Assembly: GCA_949287305.1 (NCBI GenBank)
Contig: CASEFX010000036.1
Span: 47,858 to 111,857 of the forward strand
Source of the DNA: an uncultured Sutterella sp.
GTDB taxonomy: Bacteria; Pseudomonadota; Gammaproteobacteria; Burkholderiales; Burkholderiaceae_F
DNA length: 64,000 nt
Reading direction: 5' to 3'
The translations under genes were made by a program, and so were the position numbers. Positions 46,152-55,906 of the stretch are shown one piece after another; the stretch's first letter is position 1, and each line of letters begins with the position of its first letter. The notes beneath the pieces were generated by a model that was not told where the DNA came from, did not search any database, and was given only the letters and a program-made list of their open reading frames with translations.

Positions 46152-46440
46152 GATCAACTTCACTCCGTAAAAAAGATTTTTTGGTGCGGTGTTTTTTGTA
46201 CTTCGCAGGGAATTTCTTCGGTGCGTCGGTACATAGTAGCTCAGCGTGTCCTTTCGTTTTCGGCGCAAAAAATCTTCTTTTGCGCATTTTGACTTCTGCT
46301 CACATCCGCTATGGAGTTCGCCGTAGGAGCTTTTGCGTAGTCGCCCGCGCGGCGCCCCGAAAGCCGCGGTCCGTCCTCTCGAGCGAAGGCGAGAAAAACG
46401 CTACAATGTCGACTCTTCTGAGCTCAAGGTTTTATCCCCC

Positions 46441-46956
46441 ATGGCACGTTATTCGCGCAGAGACGCCGCCCTCATGCTCGCGGGTCTCCCTCTTCTTCTT
46501 TCGGGCTGCGGCTTTCGCCTTCGCGGGCGCTTTGACGCCCCGTTCGCCACGCTCTACCTGCAGATGCCCGTCAACACGAGCCTCTCGAACAAGCTTCGCC
46601 GCGCGATCACCGCGGGCTCCGACGTGGTGATCGTCGATCATCCCAACGAAGCCGACGCCGTGCTCGAACTCCTGCGCGAGGAACGCGACCGCGAGATCCT
46701 CTCGATCAACGACATGGGGCAGGCCCGCGAATACGAGCTCACGCTCACGCTCGAATTCCGCATCACCGCGCCCGAAGGCTTCGAGTGGCTCGAGGCGACC
46801 CGTCTTTCGACGACGCGCGACATCAGCTACAACGAAAGCGAATTCCTTTCGCGCGAAAAGGAAGAAAACATTCTCTACGACGACATGGAGAGCGACCTCA
46901 TCAATCAGCTCGTCCGCTACATCGAAGCCGTCAAGCCCCGCGACTCGGCATACTGA
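46441..46956 (+). CDS. lptE: LPS-assembly lipoprotein LptE
   Basis: Outer-membrane lipoprotein that plugs LptD during LPS export. 171 residues. The signal has a twin arginine (YSRRDAALMLAGLPLLL) before the lipobox LSGC, then the family opening GFRLRGRF. The frame extends upstream to 46333, but ATG 46441 begins the signal peptide. TACAAT at about 46401 is a -10 candidate. A twin-arginine-like leader is seen in other betaproteobacterial LptE proteins; whether Tat is used is unknown. Confidence 0.9.
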   Translation: MARYSRRDAALMLAGLPLLLSGCGFRLRGRFDAPFATLYLQMPVNTSLSNKLRRAITAGSDVVIVDHPNEADAVLELLREERDREILSINDMGQAREYELTLTLEFRITAPEGFEWLEATRLSTTRDISYNESEFLSREKEENILYDDMESDLINQLVRYIEAVKPRDSAY

Positions 46957-47087
46957 CGGCGGACTTTCTTCGTCCGCGAAGAGAACCCTTTCCGGGCGCC
47001 TTCGCCTCCCCTTCCGAGGAGTGATGCGGGGCGCCGATTCCTCACCAGTCCTTGCGGGCGCCCTCGGGCGCCCGAGCTTCAACGCCG

Positions 47088-48092
47088 ATGCCGGTCGACC
47101 AAAAAAACATCGAATCCTATCTGGAGGGCGCAACCCGCGCCGAGCGGTTTGATCCCTACTGGCTCGTGACGGGAAACGACGAGTTTCTCATGCTCGAGAC
47201 CGGGGACAAGATCCGCGCCGCGGCCTTCGCCGCAGGGCACACCGAGCGCATCGTGCTCGAACTCGGCGCGAAGTCCGACTGGACGACGCTCGTCGAAGCG
47301 ACGACGAGCTACGGGATGTTCGACGACAAGAAGATCGTCGAGGTGCGTCTTGCGGGGGCGCCCGGCCTCAAGGGCGGTCCCGTCCTGAAGGACCTCCTCT
47401 CGCGCGTCTACGACGGCGTCTCGGTCGTCTTCTTCGTGCCGACTCCCGACTGGTCGAGCGCGAAGGCCCCCTGGTGGACGGAACTCAAGAAGCAGTCGAC
47501 CGTGGTGGAGTGCAACACGCCCGAACGGCGGGACCTCCCCGCGTGGCTTGCGGCGCGTCTTGCGCGCCACGGGCAGTCGGCCTCTCCCGACACGCTCGAA
47601 TCCTTCTCCGACCTCGTCGAAGGGAACCTCTTTGCGGCTCACCAGGAAGTCGAAAAGCTCGCGCTTCTCTACCCCGCGCGCGAACTCACGAAGGAAGAGG
47701 TCGAATCGGCCGTTCTCAACGCCTCGCACTTCGAGACGGCGGCGCTTCTCTCGGCCATCTGCACGGGCGAACCCGCCCGCGCGGCGCGCATCGTCGACGC
47801 GCTCGAAGCGCAGGCGGAGCCGCTCGTTCCGATCCTCACCTTTCTTTCCATGCAAATCCGCACGCTCATCAAACTGCGAAGCGGGTATGATCGGAGGATC
47901 ACATACGTCAAGGGCGTCTTTCCGACGCCGGAACTTACGCGCGGCGCCCAGCGCCTCACCGTAAAGCGGCTCTCCGCCGCGCTTGACGTCTGTGCCGACA
48001 TCGACCGTCTGATCAAGGGCCTCCCCGTGCGGGACCGGGACTCCGACCCGTGGGTGGAACTGAAGAGCGTCGCGCTCTTTCTCGCCCGCTGA
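47088..48092 (+). CDS. holA: DNA polymerase III delta subunit
   Basis: Clamp-loader subunit that opens the beta clamp, 334 residues. It has the HolA pattern: early YWLVTGNDEFLMLE (delta's degenerate nucleotide-site region), GMFDDKKIVEVRL, VVFFVPTPDW, DLVEGNLFAAHQEVEKLALL and a C-terminal AAA-lid-like LTFLSMQIRTLIKL. ATG 47088 is used; the frame reads 12 codons further up without similarity. Just before it lies a GGGCGCCC repeat hairpin. Order lptE-holA-proA is usual here. Confidence 0.92.
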   Translation: MPVDQKNIESYLEGATRAERFDPYWLVTGNDEFLMLETGDKIRAAAFAAGHTERIVLELGAKSDWTTLVEATTSYGMFDDKKIVEVRLAGAPGLKGGPVLKDLLSRVYDGVSVVFFVPTPDWSSAKAPWWTELKKQSTVVECNTPERRDLPAWLAARLARHGQSASPDTLESFSDLVEGNLFAAHQEVEKLALLYPARELTKEEVESAVLNASHFETAALLSAICTGEPARAARIVDALEAQAEPLVPILTFLSMQIRTLIKLRSGYDRRITYVKGVFPTPELTRGAQRLTVKRLSAALDVCADIDRLIKGLPVRDRDSDPWVELKSVALFLAR

Positions 48093-48149
48093 TCCGCGGT
48101 CTTTCCGACGTCCGTCCTTCGGGCGCCGCTTCACTCTTCGAGCACTGTC

Positions 48150-49421
48150 ATGACCACCCCTCAGGAAATCGTCCGTCAACTCGCCGCGGCCGCGCGCACC
48201 GCTTCGCATGCGCTTGCCGCAAGCTCCACGGCCGCGCGCAACGAGGCGCTTGAGCGACTCGCCGACCGAATCGAACGGGACGCCGCGGAAATTCTGCGCG
48301 TCAACGCTCAGGACGTAGAGGCCGCGCGCCTTGCCCGGCGCGACGAAGCCTTCCTCGACCGACTCGCCCTCACGGAAAAAACGATCGCCTCGATGGCAGC
48401 GGGCTGCCGTCAGATCGCGGCGCTTCCCGATCCGATCGGGCGCATGGAAAACCTCGTGCCCCAGCCCTCGGGCATCATCGTGGGCCGCATGAGCGTGCCG
48501 CTCGGCGTCCTCGCCATGATCTACGAAGCGCGCCCGAACGTCACGGTCGACGCAGCGGCGCTCGCCGTCAAGTCCGGAAACGCCATTTTGCTTCGCGGCG
48601 GCACGGAGGCCCTCGGAACGAATCTTCTTCTCGCCTCCTACGTGCACGACGCCCTCGCCGAAGCGAAGCTTCCGCCCGAGAGCGTGCAGATGCTCCAGAG
48701 CGGCGACCGCGAACTCGTGGGCGCCCTCATCCGCGCCCAGGGCGACGTCGACGTTCTCATTCCGCGCGGCGGCAAGAGCCTCATCGCCCGACTCGCCGCG
48801 GAGGCGACCGTCCCGATGATCAAGCACCTCGAAGGGATCTGCCACACCTACGTGGACGATCCGTGCGATCTCGAGATGGCCGTGCGCGTCACCGACAACG
48901 CCAAGACCCAGCGCTACGCCCCCTGCAACGCGACGGAAACGCTCCTCGTGCACCGCGGCGTCGCCTTTGATTTCCTTCCGGAAATCGCCCGGATCTTCCA
49001 CGACAAAAACGTCGAAATGCGCTGCGACGGCCTTTCGCGCCGCATCGTCGAGGGCGCGGGCTATTCGGCCATCGACGCGACCGAAGAGGACTGGGTGACC
49101 GAATACGGCGCCCCGATCATTTCGATCAAGACCGTCGAATCGCTCGACGAAGCGATCCGCTTCATCAACGAGCACGGCTCGCACCACACCGACGCGATCC
49201 TCACGACGGACCAGCGTCATGCCGAACGCTTCCTGCGCGAAGTCGACTCCTCCTCCGTCATGGTGAACGCCTCGACGCGCTTTGCCGACGGGTTCGAGTA
49301 CGGTCTCGGCGCCGAAATCGGCATTTCGACCGACAAGCTCCACGCCCGCGGTCCCGTTGGACTCGAGGGGCTAACGAGCCGCAAGTTCATCGTTCTCGGA
49401 CACGGCGAAGGACGCCGCTGA
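48150..49421 (+). CDS. proA: Gamma-glutamyl phosphate reductase
   Basis: Second step of proline synthesis: reduces glutamyl-5-phosphate to the semialdehyde. 423 residues, NAD(P)-aldehyde-dehydrogenase fold. Signature [22 protein letters not shown] near 127, [14 protein letters not shown] loop as [13 protein letters not shown], and the catalytic Cys in [13 protein letters not shown] near 254. ProC is encoded 12 kb away. ATG 48150. Confidence 0.96.
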   Translation: MTTPQEIVRQLAAAARTASHALAASSTAARNEALERLADRIERDAAEILRVNAQDVEAARLARRDEAFLDRLALTEKTIASMAAGCRQIAALPDPIGRMENLVPQPSGIIVGRMSVPLGVLAMIYEARPNVTVDAAALAVKSGNAILLRGGTEALGTNLLLASYVHDALAEAKLPPESVQMLQSGDRELVGALIRAQGDVDVLIPRGGKSLIARLAAEATVPMIKHLEGICHTYVDDPCDLEMAVRVTDNAKTQRYAPCNATETLLVHRGVAFDFLPEIARIFHDKNVEMRCDGLSRRIVEGAGYSAIDATEEDWVTEYGAPIISIKTVESLDEAIRFINEHGSHHTDAILTTDQRHAERFLREVDSSSVMVNASTRFADGFEYGLGAEIGISTDKLHARGPVGLEGLTSRKFIVLGHGEGRR

Positions 49422-49448
49422 TCCTTTTCATCCCTTTTCGATTCCGAC

Positions 49449-50645
49449 ATGGCCCTTTCCTACTACGCCGTCTCGCCTTACGGCCTTGAAACGCTGCTTG
49501 CCGACGAACTGCACCGTCTCGGCGCCCAACGCATCCATCCGCAAAAGGGTGGCGTCCTCTTCGAGGGCGACGCCGCCCTCGGCATGGCCGCCTGTCTTCA
49601 CTCGCGCCTTGCGAGCCGCATTCTCCTGCGCGTCGCACACGGGAAGTACTGGGACAGCCGCGACATCTACAAAATGGCGCTCGAGACGCCGTGGGAGAAG
49701 TGGTTCGGTCCCGACCACACGATCCGCGTCTCGGCGAACGCCCAACGCTGCCCCCTCGAGAGCATCGACTTCGCGGTGCTGCGCATCAAGGACGCGGTCT
49801 GCGACCGCTTCCGCGAAATGGCGGGCCGCCGTCCGAGCGTCGAACGTCATTCGCCCGACGTCCGCATCGCCGCCTTCCTCACCTACGACACGGTGACCTT
49901 CTATCTCGACCTGGCGGGCGAAGCCCTCTTCAAGCGCGGCTGGCGCCTCACGCACGGCGAAGCGCCGCTCAAGGAAAACCTCGCCGCGGGTCTTCTGATG
50001 CTCTCGGGCTGGACGCCCGAAAAGCCTCTGATCGACCCCTTCTGCGGGTCGGGCACGATCGCGATCGAGGCCGCGCACATGGCCATGAACGTTCCGCCGG
50101 GACTCAACCGCCGCTTTGCCTTTGAAAAGCTCACGGGCTTCGGCGGGGACCTCTGGGACGAAATGCTCGAGGACGCCCGCGCGGGCGTCAACCGCCACGC
50201 CAAGGTAACGCTGCGCGCCTCCGACATTTCTTCACTCGTCGTGGAAAAGGCCGAGGAAAACGCGCGCCGCGCGGGGCTCGAAGCGCTTCTTGCCGACGGC
50301 CGCCTCACCTTCACGCAGGGCGACGCCCGTGAAGCGGCGCCCGAAGAGGGGCTCGCCCCGGGGCTCGTCATCGCGAATCCCCCCTACGGCGAACAGTCGA
50401 ATCCGAAGAGCGCGTCGATCCGCTCGATGATGAAGGACGTCGCGGACCGCCTCAAGGCCGTCTTCCCGGGTTGGACCGCCTGGCTTCTCACGTCCGACCG
50501 CGAACTTCCGCGCCAGATGCGTTTGAAGGAAAGCCGCAAGATCGTGCTCTTCAACGGGCCGCTCGAATGCCGCTTCTTCCGCTTCGACATGGTGGCGGGA
50601 AGCAACCGCGGCAAGCCCGCCGACAAGGCCAGGGCCGAAGGCTGA
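49449..50645 (+). CDS. rlmL: 23S rRNA guanine-N2 methyltransferase, RlmL N-terminal type
   Basis: SAM-dependent RNA methyltransferase of the YcbY/RlmL family, 398 residues. A THUMP domain (about 45-155) precedes the Rossmann methyltransferase, with the SAM loop DPFCGSGTIAIEA near 197 and the catalytic NPPYGEQ near 312. Unlike E. coli RlmKL, the second (RlmK) methyltransferase is absent, so only m2G2445-type activity is expected. ATG 49449, 27 bases after proA. Confidence 0.88.
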   Translation: MALSYYAVSPYGLETLLADELHRLGAQRIHPQKGGVLFEGDAALGMAACLHSRLASRILLRVAHGKYWDSRDIYKMALETPWEKWFGPDHTIRVSANAQRCPLESIDFAVLRIKDAVCDRFREMAGRRPSVERHSPDVRIAAFLTYDTVTFYLDLAGEALFKRGWRLTHGEAPLKENLAAGLLMLSGWTPEKPLIDPFCGSGTIAIEAAHMAMNVPPGLNRRFAFEKLTGFGGDLWDEMLEDARAGVNRHAKVTLRASDISSLVVEKAEENARRAGLEALLADGRLTFTQGDAREAAPEEGLAPGLVIANPPYGEQSNPKSASIRSMMKDVADRLKAVFPGWTAWLLTSDRELPRQMRLKESRKIVLFNGPLECRFFRFDMVAGSNRGKPADKARAEG

Positions 50646-50737
50646 GAAGGCTGATCGAGTCCGCTTCTGAAAAATTCGAGGGCGGCGTCCCGGCGGGGCG
50701 TCGCCCTTCTTTTGCGCCCCGCAAGGGGCTCGGAAGA

Positions 50738-51094
50738 TCATTTCGCGCGCTCGAGGACCCGCTCGGCGCCGTCGGCGCGGCGAAGCCTGAGCACCTCGCC
50801 CGCTTCGAGCACCGTCCATTCGTCGCGGTACTCGATCGTTTGGCCGTTCCCGATGCTCTTTCCTTCGAGGATCAGATGGTCGCCCTTGCGTTCCCAGCGC
50901 TCGGTCGTGAGCGTCGCCATGTTGACGGAGGAGGCGCTCCCGTCCGCCTCGAGGGAAAAGCCCTGCACTTTACCCGGCATCCCCGGAATCGGTTCGACCC
51001 AGGTGCCCGCCACGGAGTCGGCGGTCGTCGTGCAGGCCGAGAGAAGCATGGCGGCGCAGAGGGCGCCCGAAGCGAAGAGAGGCTGGCGAAGCAT
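50738..51094 (-). CDS. Small lipoprotein with a lipocalin-like fold
   Basis: 118 residues: signal peptide with lipobox LLSAC (Cys near 21), then about 95 residues of alternating short strands opening GTWVEPIPGMPGKVQGF, which resembles the small lipocalin-like families that start with GxW. Function unknown. Stand-alone, with rlmL converging on one side and rplS upstream on the other. Confidence 0.72.
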   Translation of the reverse strand: MLRQPLFASGALCAAMLLSACTTTADSVAGTWVEPIPGMPGKVQGFSLEADGSASSVNMATLTTERWERKGDHLILEGKSIGNGQTIEYRDEWTVLEAGEVLRLRRADGAERVLERAK

Positions 51095-51196
51095 GAAAAG
51101 TCCTTTCGGGAGAGGTGATGACGAATCGTTCCCTCACTCTCGCCGATTTTCCGCGGGCGCGCAAGAAGCCGGGGCGAGGGAGAAAACCGCAGATAC

Positions 51197-51240
51197 AAAA
51201 AAACCCGTTTTCCGCCGGAAAACCGGACGGGAAACGGGCT
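51197..51240 (-). terminator. Intrinsic terminator of the rpsP-rimM-trmD-rplS operon
   Basis: Read leftward a long GCCCGTTT...AAACGGG stem with an inner CCGG/CCGG pairing ends in seven T. Confidence 0.8.
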
Positions 51241-51267
51241 TCTTGTCGGCTGTCGCCAAGACGCGGA

Positions 51268-51639
51268 TTAGGCGTCCTTGCGAACGAGGCGTTCCTTGAT
51301 GCGGGCGGCCTTGCCGGAGCGGCTGCGCAGGTAGTAGAGCTTGGCGCGGCGGACGTCGCCGTGGCGCTTCACTTCGATGCTGGCAACCGTCGGGGAGTAG
51401 AGCTGGAACGTACGTTCCACGCCTTCACCCGAGGAGATCTTGCGAACGATGAAGGAGGAGTTGAGACCGCGGTTGCGACGGGCGATCACGACGCCTTCAA
51501 AGGCCTGGACGCGCTTGCGCGAGCCTTCCACGACGTTGACGTTCACGACGACCGTGTCGCCGGCGCGAAAGTCGGGGATGACCTTGTCGCCCGTGAGGCG
51601 GGCGATTTCTTCCTGTTCGAGAATCTTGATGAGATCCAT
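51268..51639 (-). CDS. rplS: 50S ribosomal protein L19
   Basis: 123 residues, matching L19 along its length: [45 protein letters not shown] and the basic end [12 protein letters not shown]. Last gene of the operon. Confidence 0.98.
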   Translation of the reverse strand: MDLIKILEQEEIARLTGDKVIPDFRAGDTVVVNVNVVEGSRKRVQAFEGVVIARRNRGLNSSFIVRKISSGEGVERTFQLYSPTVASIEVKRHGDVRRAKLYYLRSRSGKAARIKERLVRKDA

Positions 51640-51713
51640 TTATAAACTCCGTACCATCGTCATGCGGCCTGATTTGAGGGACCAAAGCCCGCCGCCGAGA
51701 GGATGGATAATTT

Positions 51714-52466
51714 TTAAGACAAAACGATCTTCGGGTCGAGTCGTCGCAGATAGGCCTTGTCGGCTTTGCTCAGAAGACCGGAAGAATTCGCGATTTTAAT
51801 CAAGTCGGGGCGGGTTTGCAAGGTAAAACGCAGACTTTCTTCCCGACTCCAGCGCGCGATGTTGGCGTGGTGGCCCGAAAGCAGGACTTCCGGGACGCCC
51901 TCGCCCCGCCACACTTCGGGGCGGGTGTAGTGCGGCGCGTCGAGAAGCCCCGTCGCGAAGGATTCGTCGAGGCTCGAGAGGTCCTTGATCGCGCCCGGGA
52001 GCTGCCGCACGACGGCGTCCATGAGGGCGGCCGCGGCGAGTTCTCCGCCCGAGAGGACGAAGTCGCCGAGACTGATCACTTCGTCGACGTAGCGGTTCAG
52101 AAAACGCTCGTCGATCCCTTCGTAGCGTCCGCAGACGAGGACCACGTCCTCGCCCGAGGCGACGAATTCGCGCACGCGGCGGTCGTCGAGCTTGCGCCCG
52201 TTCGGAGCGAAGCTCACGACGCGCCCGCGGTTGCCGGCCGCGCGGATGGCGTCCACCGTCTGCGCAAGGGGCTCGGCCATGAGGATCATCCCGGGACCGC
52301 CCCCGAAGGGACGGTCGTCGACCGTGCGGTGGAGGTCTTCCGTCACGTCGCGGGGGTTCCAGGTCTGAAGCGACCAGAGCCCGCGCTGACGCGCGCGCGC
52401 CGTGATGCCGCAGTCGGTGAGCGAGCGGAAGAATTCGGGGAAAAGCGTGACGACGTCAAAACGCAT
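51714..52466 (-). CDS. trmD: tRNA (guanine37-N1)-methyltransferase
   Basis: SPOUT (trefoil-knot) methyltransferase forming m1G37, 250 residues. Opening MRFDVVTLFPEFF, PFGGGPGMILMAEPL near 59, knot region VLVCGRYEGIDERF and ISLGDFVLSGGELAA. ATG 52466 lies 11 bases after the rimM stop; the frame continues a few codons into rimM. Confidence 0.97.
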   Translation of the reverse strand: MRFDVVTLFPEFFRSLTDCGITARARQRGLWSLQTWNPRDVTEDLHRTVDDRPFGGGPGMILMAEPLAQTVDAIRAAGNRGRVVSFAPNGRKLDDRRVREFVASGEDVVLVCGRYEGIDERFLNRYVDEVISLGDFVLSGGELAAAALMDAVVRQLPGAIKDLSSLDESFATGLLDAPHYTRPEVWRGEGVPEVLLSGHHANIARWSREESLRFTLQTRPDLIKIANSSGLLSKADKAYLRRLDPKIVLS

Positions 52467-52477
52467 GGCCGTCCCCT

Positions 52478-53005
52478 TCAGCGCCACTCGGGATCCCAGT
52501 CGACCGTGACGCGCTTCTCGTCCACGTCGATTTCGAGGATGTACACCTCGGGCACGTTCGGGACGAGGAAGGACGCGCGCTTGCCGTCGGGGCGCTCCCA
52601 GCCGATCGAGAAGATGTCCTGTACGCCGTTCGTGCCGATCCCCTCGATGGTGCCGAGCGTCACACCCTCGCGGTTGACGACTTCGCAGCCGACGAGGTCG
52701 ACCGCCCAGACGGCGTCATCCCCCGCGTCGGGGAAGTCTTCTCGGCGCACGGCCACCTGGCCGCGCAAGAGGTCGGCCGCCTCCTTGCTCTCGCACCCCT
52801 CCCACTGCGCGATGAAGCCCGTGCCATGGGGACGGCAGGCCTTGACGCGAACGGGCATGACTTCGCCCGTCGGACGGATGAGGAACCAGTTCTTTGCGGC
52901 GAGGAGCACTTCCCCCGTTTCGGTCGGAAAGACGCGTAGCCATCCGCGCACGCCGTAGGCGCCGCCCGTGCGTCCGAGGACGACGAGATCGTTCGTGTTT
53001 TCCAT
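52478..53005 (-). CDS. rimM: Ribosome maturation factor RimM
   Basis: 16S rRNA processing factor binding S19. 175 residues: opening DLVVLGRTGGAYGVRGWLRVFP (RimM N-domain), then a PRC-barrel domain with FLVPNVPEVYILEIDVDEKRV. The ORF extends upstream to 53116, but ATG 53005 gives the standard start. A 212-base gap separates it from rpsP. Confidence 0.96.
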   Translation of the reverse strand: MENTNDLVVLGRTGGAYGVRGWLRVFPTETGEVLLAAKNWFLIRPTGEVMPVRVKACRPHGTGFIAQWEGCESKEAADLLRGQVAVRREDFPDAGDDAVWAVDLVGCEVVNREGVTLGTIEGIGTNGVQDIFSIGWERPDGKRASFLVPNVPEVYILEIDVDEKRVTVDWDPEWR

Positions 53006-53217
53006 GCAAAACCCCAAAAAATGATGCGCAAACAAAAACCCCGCAGTCTCAGGCGTAGATACCGGGTCTGACAACGCGCGGTGAACGGATCCGATGTGCT
53101 TGGACACGAGAGGCACGACCGTTCGGGCGGATTGTCGACCCGCACTTGAGGGATGCGGGGCTTGCCGTACCGTTTTTAGACGCCGGGCACGGTGTCGGCG
53201 TTCGATTCGTCAGGGAA

Positions 53218-53469
53218 TCAGGCGGCGGTCTTCTTGAATTCCTTCACGAGACGGGCGACCGTGTCGGAGAGCTGAGCGCCCTGGCCCTGCCAGTAGGCGA
53301 GACGTTCCGTGCAGAGCGAAAGACGGACGGCCTGACCCGAAGCCATCGGGTTGTAGTAGCCGATGCGTTCGATGAAACGGCCGTCGCGACGGCAGCGGCT
53401 GTCGCAAACGTTGATGGAGTAGAAGGGGCGCTTCTTGGAGCCGCCGCGGGCGAGACGAACGATAACCAT
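53218..53469 (-). CDS. rpsP: 30S ribosomal protein S16
   Basis: 83 residues with the S16 opening [17 protein letters not shown] and [15 protein letters not shown]. First gene of the operon; its ATG is about 84 bases after the predicted transcription start. Confidence 0.98.
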   Translation of the reverse strand: MVIVRLARGGSKKRPFYSINVCDSRCRRDGRFIERIGYYNPMASGQAVRLSLCTERLAYWQGQGAQLSDTVARLVKEFKKTAA

Positions 53470-53559
53470 TCGGTGTACCTCTAAAACGTAAATGGTTGAG
53501 AGAAAAAAGAAATCAGGCCCCCGTCACGAGGAGCCCGACATCAGAAATTCGGAAACGCG

Positions 53560-53588
53560 ATTTTAGCGGAGTTCGGGGCTTCCTGCAA
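53560..53588 (-). promoter_or_regulatory. Sigma-70 promoter of the rpsP operon
   Basis: Read leftward: TTGCAG (53583-53588), a 17-base spacer, TAAAAT (53560-53565). The spacer and -35 overlap one arm of a CGGGGCTT/AAGCCCCG hairpin (about 53574-53600) downstream of etfA, which could double as the etfA 3' end though no T-tract follows it leftward. Confidence 0.7.
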
Positions 53589-53610
53589 GGAGAAAGCCCC
53601 GATTTTTTCA

Positions 53611-54537
53611 TCAAAGCTTTTCTTTGAGCGCGTCAAGCGTCGCGGCGCCGTCGGCGACGAGACCGTAGTCGCAGATTTCAAAGATCGGGGCTTCCGCGTC
53701 GTTGTTGACGGCGACGATCACCTTGGCGTCCTTGATGCCGGCCGTGTGCTGGATGGCGCCCGAGAGGCCCACGCCGATGTAGAGGTCGGGGGCGACGATC
53801 TTGCCCGTCTGGCCGATCTGCCAGTCGTTCGTGCAAAGGCCCATGTCGACCGCCGTGCGGGTCGCGCCGACGGCGGCGCCCAACTTGTCGGCGAGCGCCG
53901 TGAGCTTTCCGAAGCCCGTTTCGTCGATGAGGCCGCAGCCCCCGGCGACGACGACGCGCGCGCTCACGAGTTCGGGACGATCCGACTTCGTTTCGCTGAA
54001 CGAGACGAAGCGGCTCTTCGTTTCGACGGCGGGCGCGTCGACTTCTTCGACGAGCGCGAGCGCCTGTTCGCCCGCGGCCGCGAAGGCCGTGCCGCGCACG
54101 GTCGCGACGACGACGGGTTCGTCCACTTCGACGGTGGCGAGGATCGACCCCGCGTACATGCCGCGCACGAAGGTCTTCGGACCCTTGACGGCGAGGATTT
54201 CGGAGACGGGGCTCACGTCCATGAGCGCGGCGACGCGCGGCATGACGGTCTTCCCGAGGGCGCCCGTCACGAAGAGGATGTGGTCATAGCCCTTCCCTTC
54301 GCGCACGACGATCGCGGCAATCGCTTCGGGCGACTCCTGCGCAAACTGGGGATTGTCGGCGAAGTAGGCGGTGCGCACGCCCGCGATCTTCGCGGCCTCT
54401 TCCGCGATCGAACGGCAGTCGTTGCCGAGGACGAGAACGTCGACGGGGCCGCCCATTTCGAGGGCCGCCGTCACGACCTGCGCGGTGGCGGGCTTGAGGT
54501 TGCGGTTGTTGTGTTCGGCAATGATCAAGACGGTCAT
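53611..54537 (-). CDS. etfA: Electron transfer flavoprotein alpha subunit
   Basis: FAD-binding half of ETF, which shuttles electrons from dehydrogenases to the quinone pool. 308 residues; the C-terminal FAD domain carries [45 protein letters not shown] and [10 protein letters not shown], all family signatures. Starts 10 bases after etfB. No acyl-CoA dehydrogenase or ETF-quinone oxidoreductase is in the window. Confidence 0.96.
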   Translation of the reverse strand: MTVLIIAEHNNRNLKPATAQVVTAALEMGGPVDVLVLGNDCRSIAEEAAKIAGVRTAYFADNPQFAQESPEAIAAIVVREGKGYDHILFVTGALGKTVMPRVAALMDVSPVSEILAVKGPKTFVRGMYAGSILATVEVDEPVVVATVRGTAFAAAGEQALALVEEVDAPAVETKSRFVSFSETKSDRPELVSARVVVAGGCGLIDETGFGKLTALADKLGAAVGATRTAVDMGLCTNDWQIGQTGKIVAPDLYIGVGLSGAIQHTAGIKDAKVIVAVNNDAEAPIFEICDYGLVADGAATLDALKEKL

Positions 54538-54547
54538 TTCACTCTCC

Positions 54548-55297
54548 TCACAGCACCTGCGCGGTGTTCTTCAGAATGTCGACGAGCTCGTCGACGCTCG
54601 AGACCATGCGGCCTTCGCGCTTCGTGACGGGCATCTCGACGCCGAGAAGCTTCACGCGGGGCTTGGCGTCGATGCCGAGCGAGGCGAAGTCGATCTGTTC
54701 GACGGGCTTCTTGCGGGCGCGCGCCATCGAGGGAAGCGTCACGTAGCGGGGTTCCGCCAGACGCAGGTCGCTCGTGACGACCGCGGGCTTGTCAAGCGAC
54801 ACCACCTGCGTGCCGCCGTCCGTTTCGCGCGTGACTTCAAAGCCCGCGTCGGTGACTTCGATCTTGCACGCAAAGGTCGCAAGCGACGTGTCGGCGAGCG
54901 CGGCGAGCATCTGGCCCGTCTGACAGGCGTCGTCGTCGATCGCCTGCTTGCCGAGGAGCACGAGGTCGGGCGACTCCTTCTCGCAGATCTTCGCGAGCAC
55001 CTTCGCGACGGCGAGGGGTTCGAGCTTTTCGTCGGTGAGGACGTGAATCGAGCGGTCCGCGCCGATCGCCATCGCAAAGCGAAGCGTATCCACGCTCTTC
55101 AGGGGCCCCACGGTCACGGCGACGACTTCGTCGGCCTTGCCGGCTTCGCGAAGACGAACGGCCTCTTCCACGGCGATTTCGTCAAAGGGATTGATCGCCA
55201 TCTTGGCGAGCTTGGTGTCGACGTCCGAATGGTCGGGAAGCGGGCGGACCTTCACTTTGGCGTCCACCACGCGTTTAACTGCCACAAGGATTTTCAT
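54548..55297 (-). CDS. etfB: Electron transfer flavoprotein beta subunit
   Basis: AMP-binding ETF half, 249 residues. Opening MKILVAVKRVVD, NPFDEIAVEEAVRLRE, LLGKQAIDDDACQTGQ and the SRFL-like DLRLAEPRYVTLPSMARARKKP region. First gene of the pair. Confidence 0.96.
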   Translation of the reverse strand: MKILVAVKRVVDAKVKVRPLPDHSDVDTKLAKMAINPFDEIAVEEAVRLREAGKADEVVAVTVGPLKSVDTLRFAMAIGADRSIHVLTDEKLEPLAVAKVLAKICEKESPDLVLLGKQAIDDDACQTGQMLAALADTSLATFACKIEVTDAGFEVTRETDGGTQVVSLDKPAVVTSDLRLAEPRYVTLPSMARARKKPVEQIDFASLGIDAKPRVKLLGVEMPVTKREGRMVSSVDELVDILKNTAQVL

Positions 55298-55385
55298 AAG
55301 AAAGGAAACCTATTGATTGAGATTCGCCGAAGGGTTCGCCCCCAAAGGCAAACGCCGCTTCGGCCGAATCGAAAAACGCGCAAGC

Positions 55386-55391
55386 ATTATA
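55386..55391 (-). promoter_or_regulatory. etfB -10 box
   Basis: Read leftward a perfect TATAAT, with TTTAAT 16 bases further up as a weak -35. Leader of about 80 bases to the etfB ATG. Confidence 0.6.
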
Positions 55392-55458
55392 CAAAGCCGA
55401 AGCCGGGATTAAAGCCGTACAAAAGATGCATTTTTGTAAGCGAAATCCACCATTCGGT

Positions 55459-55905
55459 TTAGCCGAAAGTGCCGAGCCAGAGGGCCGTAAGGAGGAGGTA
55501 GCGCAGGAATTTGCCGAGCGCGATGAGAAGCGCGCAGAGCCAGAAGGGGTGTCTCAGCCACCCCGAGGCGACGGGAAGGAGGTCTCCCACGACGGGGAGC
55601 CAGGAAAAGAGAAGAAGCCAGACGCCGCGGCGCCTGGCGAGAGCGAGGATTTTCTCCGCCTTGGGATGGCCCCGCAGGGAGGATTTTTCGGGAAAGAAGC
55701 GCCCGATCGCCCAGCCCGTGAGGCTTCCGAGGGTGTTGCCCGCGGTGGCCGCGAGCAGGGCCGGCCAGGCGCCCTCCCAGGTGTTGCGGGAGGCGACGAT
55801 GCCGAGGAGCACCGCTTCGGACCCGCCCGGAAAGAGCGTGGACGAAACGAAGGCGCTCGCAAAGAGCGCCCAGAGGGCGCTCTCCGTGGCCAGCCACTCC
55901 CACAT
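55459..55905 (-). CDS. yqaA: YqaA-type small DedA/SNARE-associated membrane protein
   Basis: 148 residues with about four hydrophobic segments. The DedA-like signature STLFPGGSEAVLLG and GNTLGSLTGWAIGRFFPE and FSWLPVVGDLLPVASGW are all present. DedA relatives move lipids or ions across the inner membrane; YqaA itself is unassigned. Its ATG at 55905 lies 1 base after the ugpC stop, so it reads as the last gene of the ugp operon. Confidence 0.83.
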   Translation of the reverse strand: MWEWLATESALWALFASAFVSSTLFPGGSEAVLLGIVASRNTWEGAWPALLAATAGNTLGSLTGWAIGRFFPEKSSLRGHPKAEKILALARRRGVWLLLFSWLPVVGDLLPVASGWLRHPFWLCALLIALGKFLRYLLLTALWLGTFG

Positions 55906-55906
55906 A

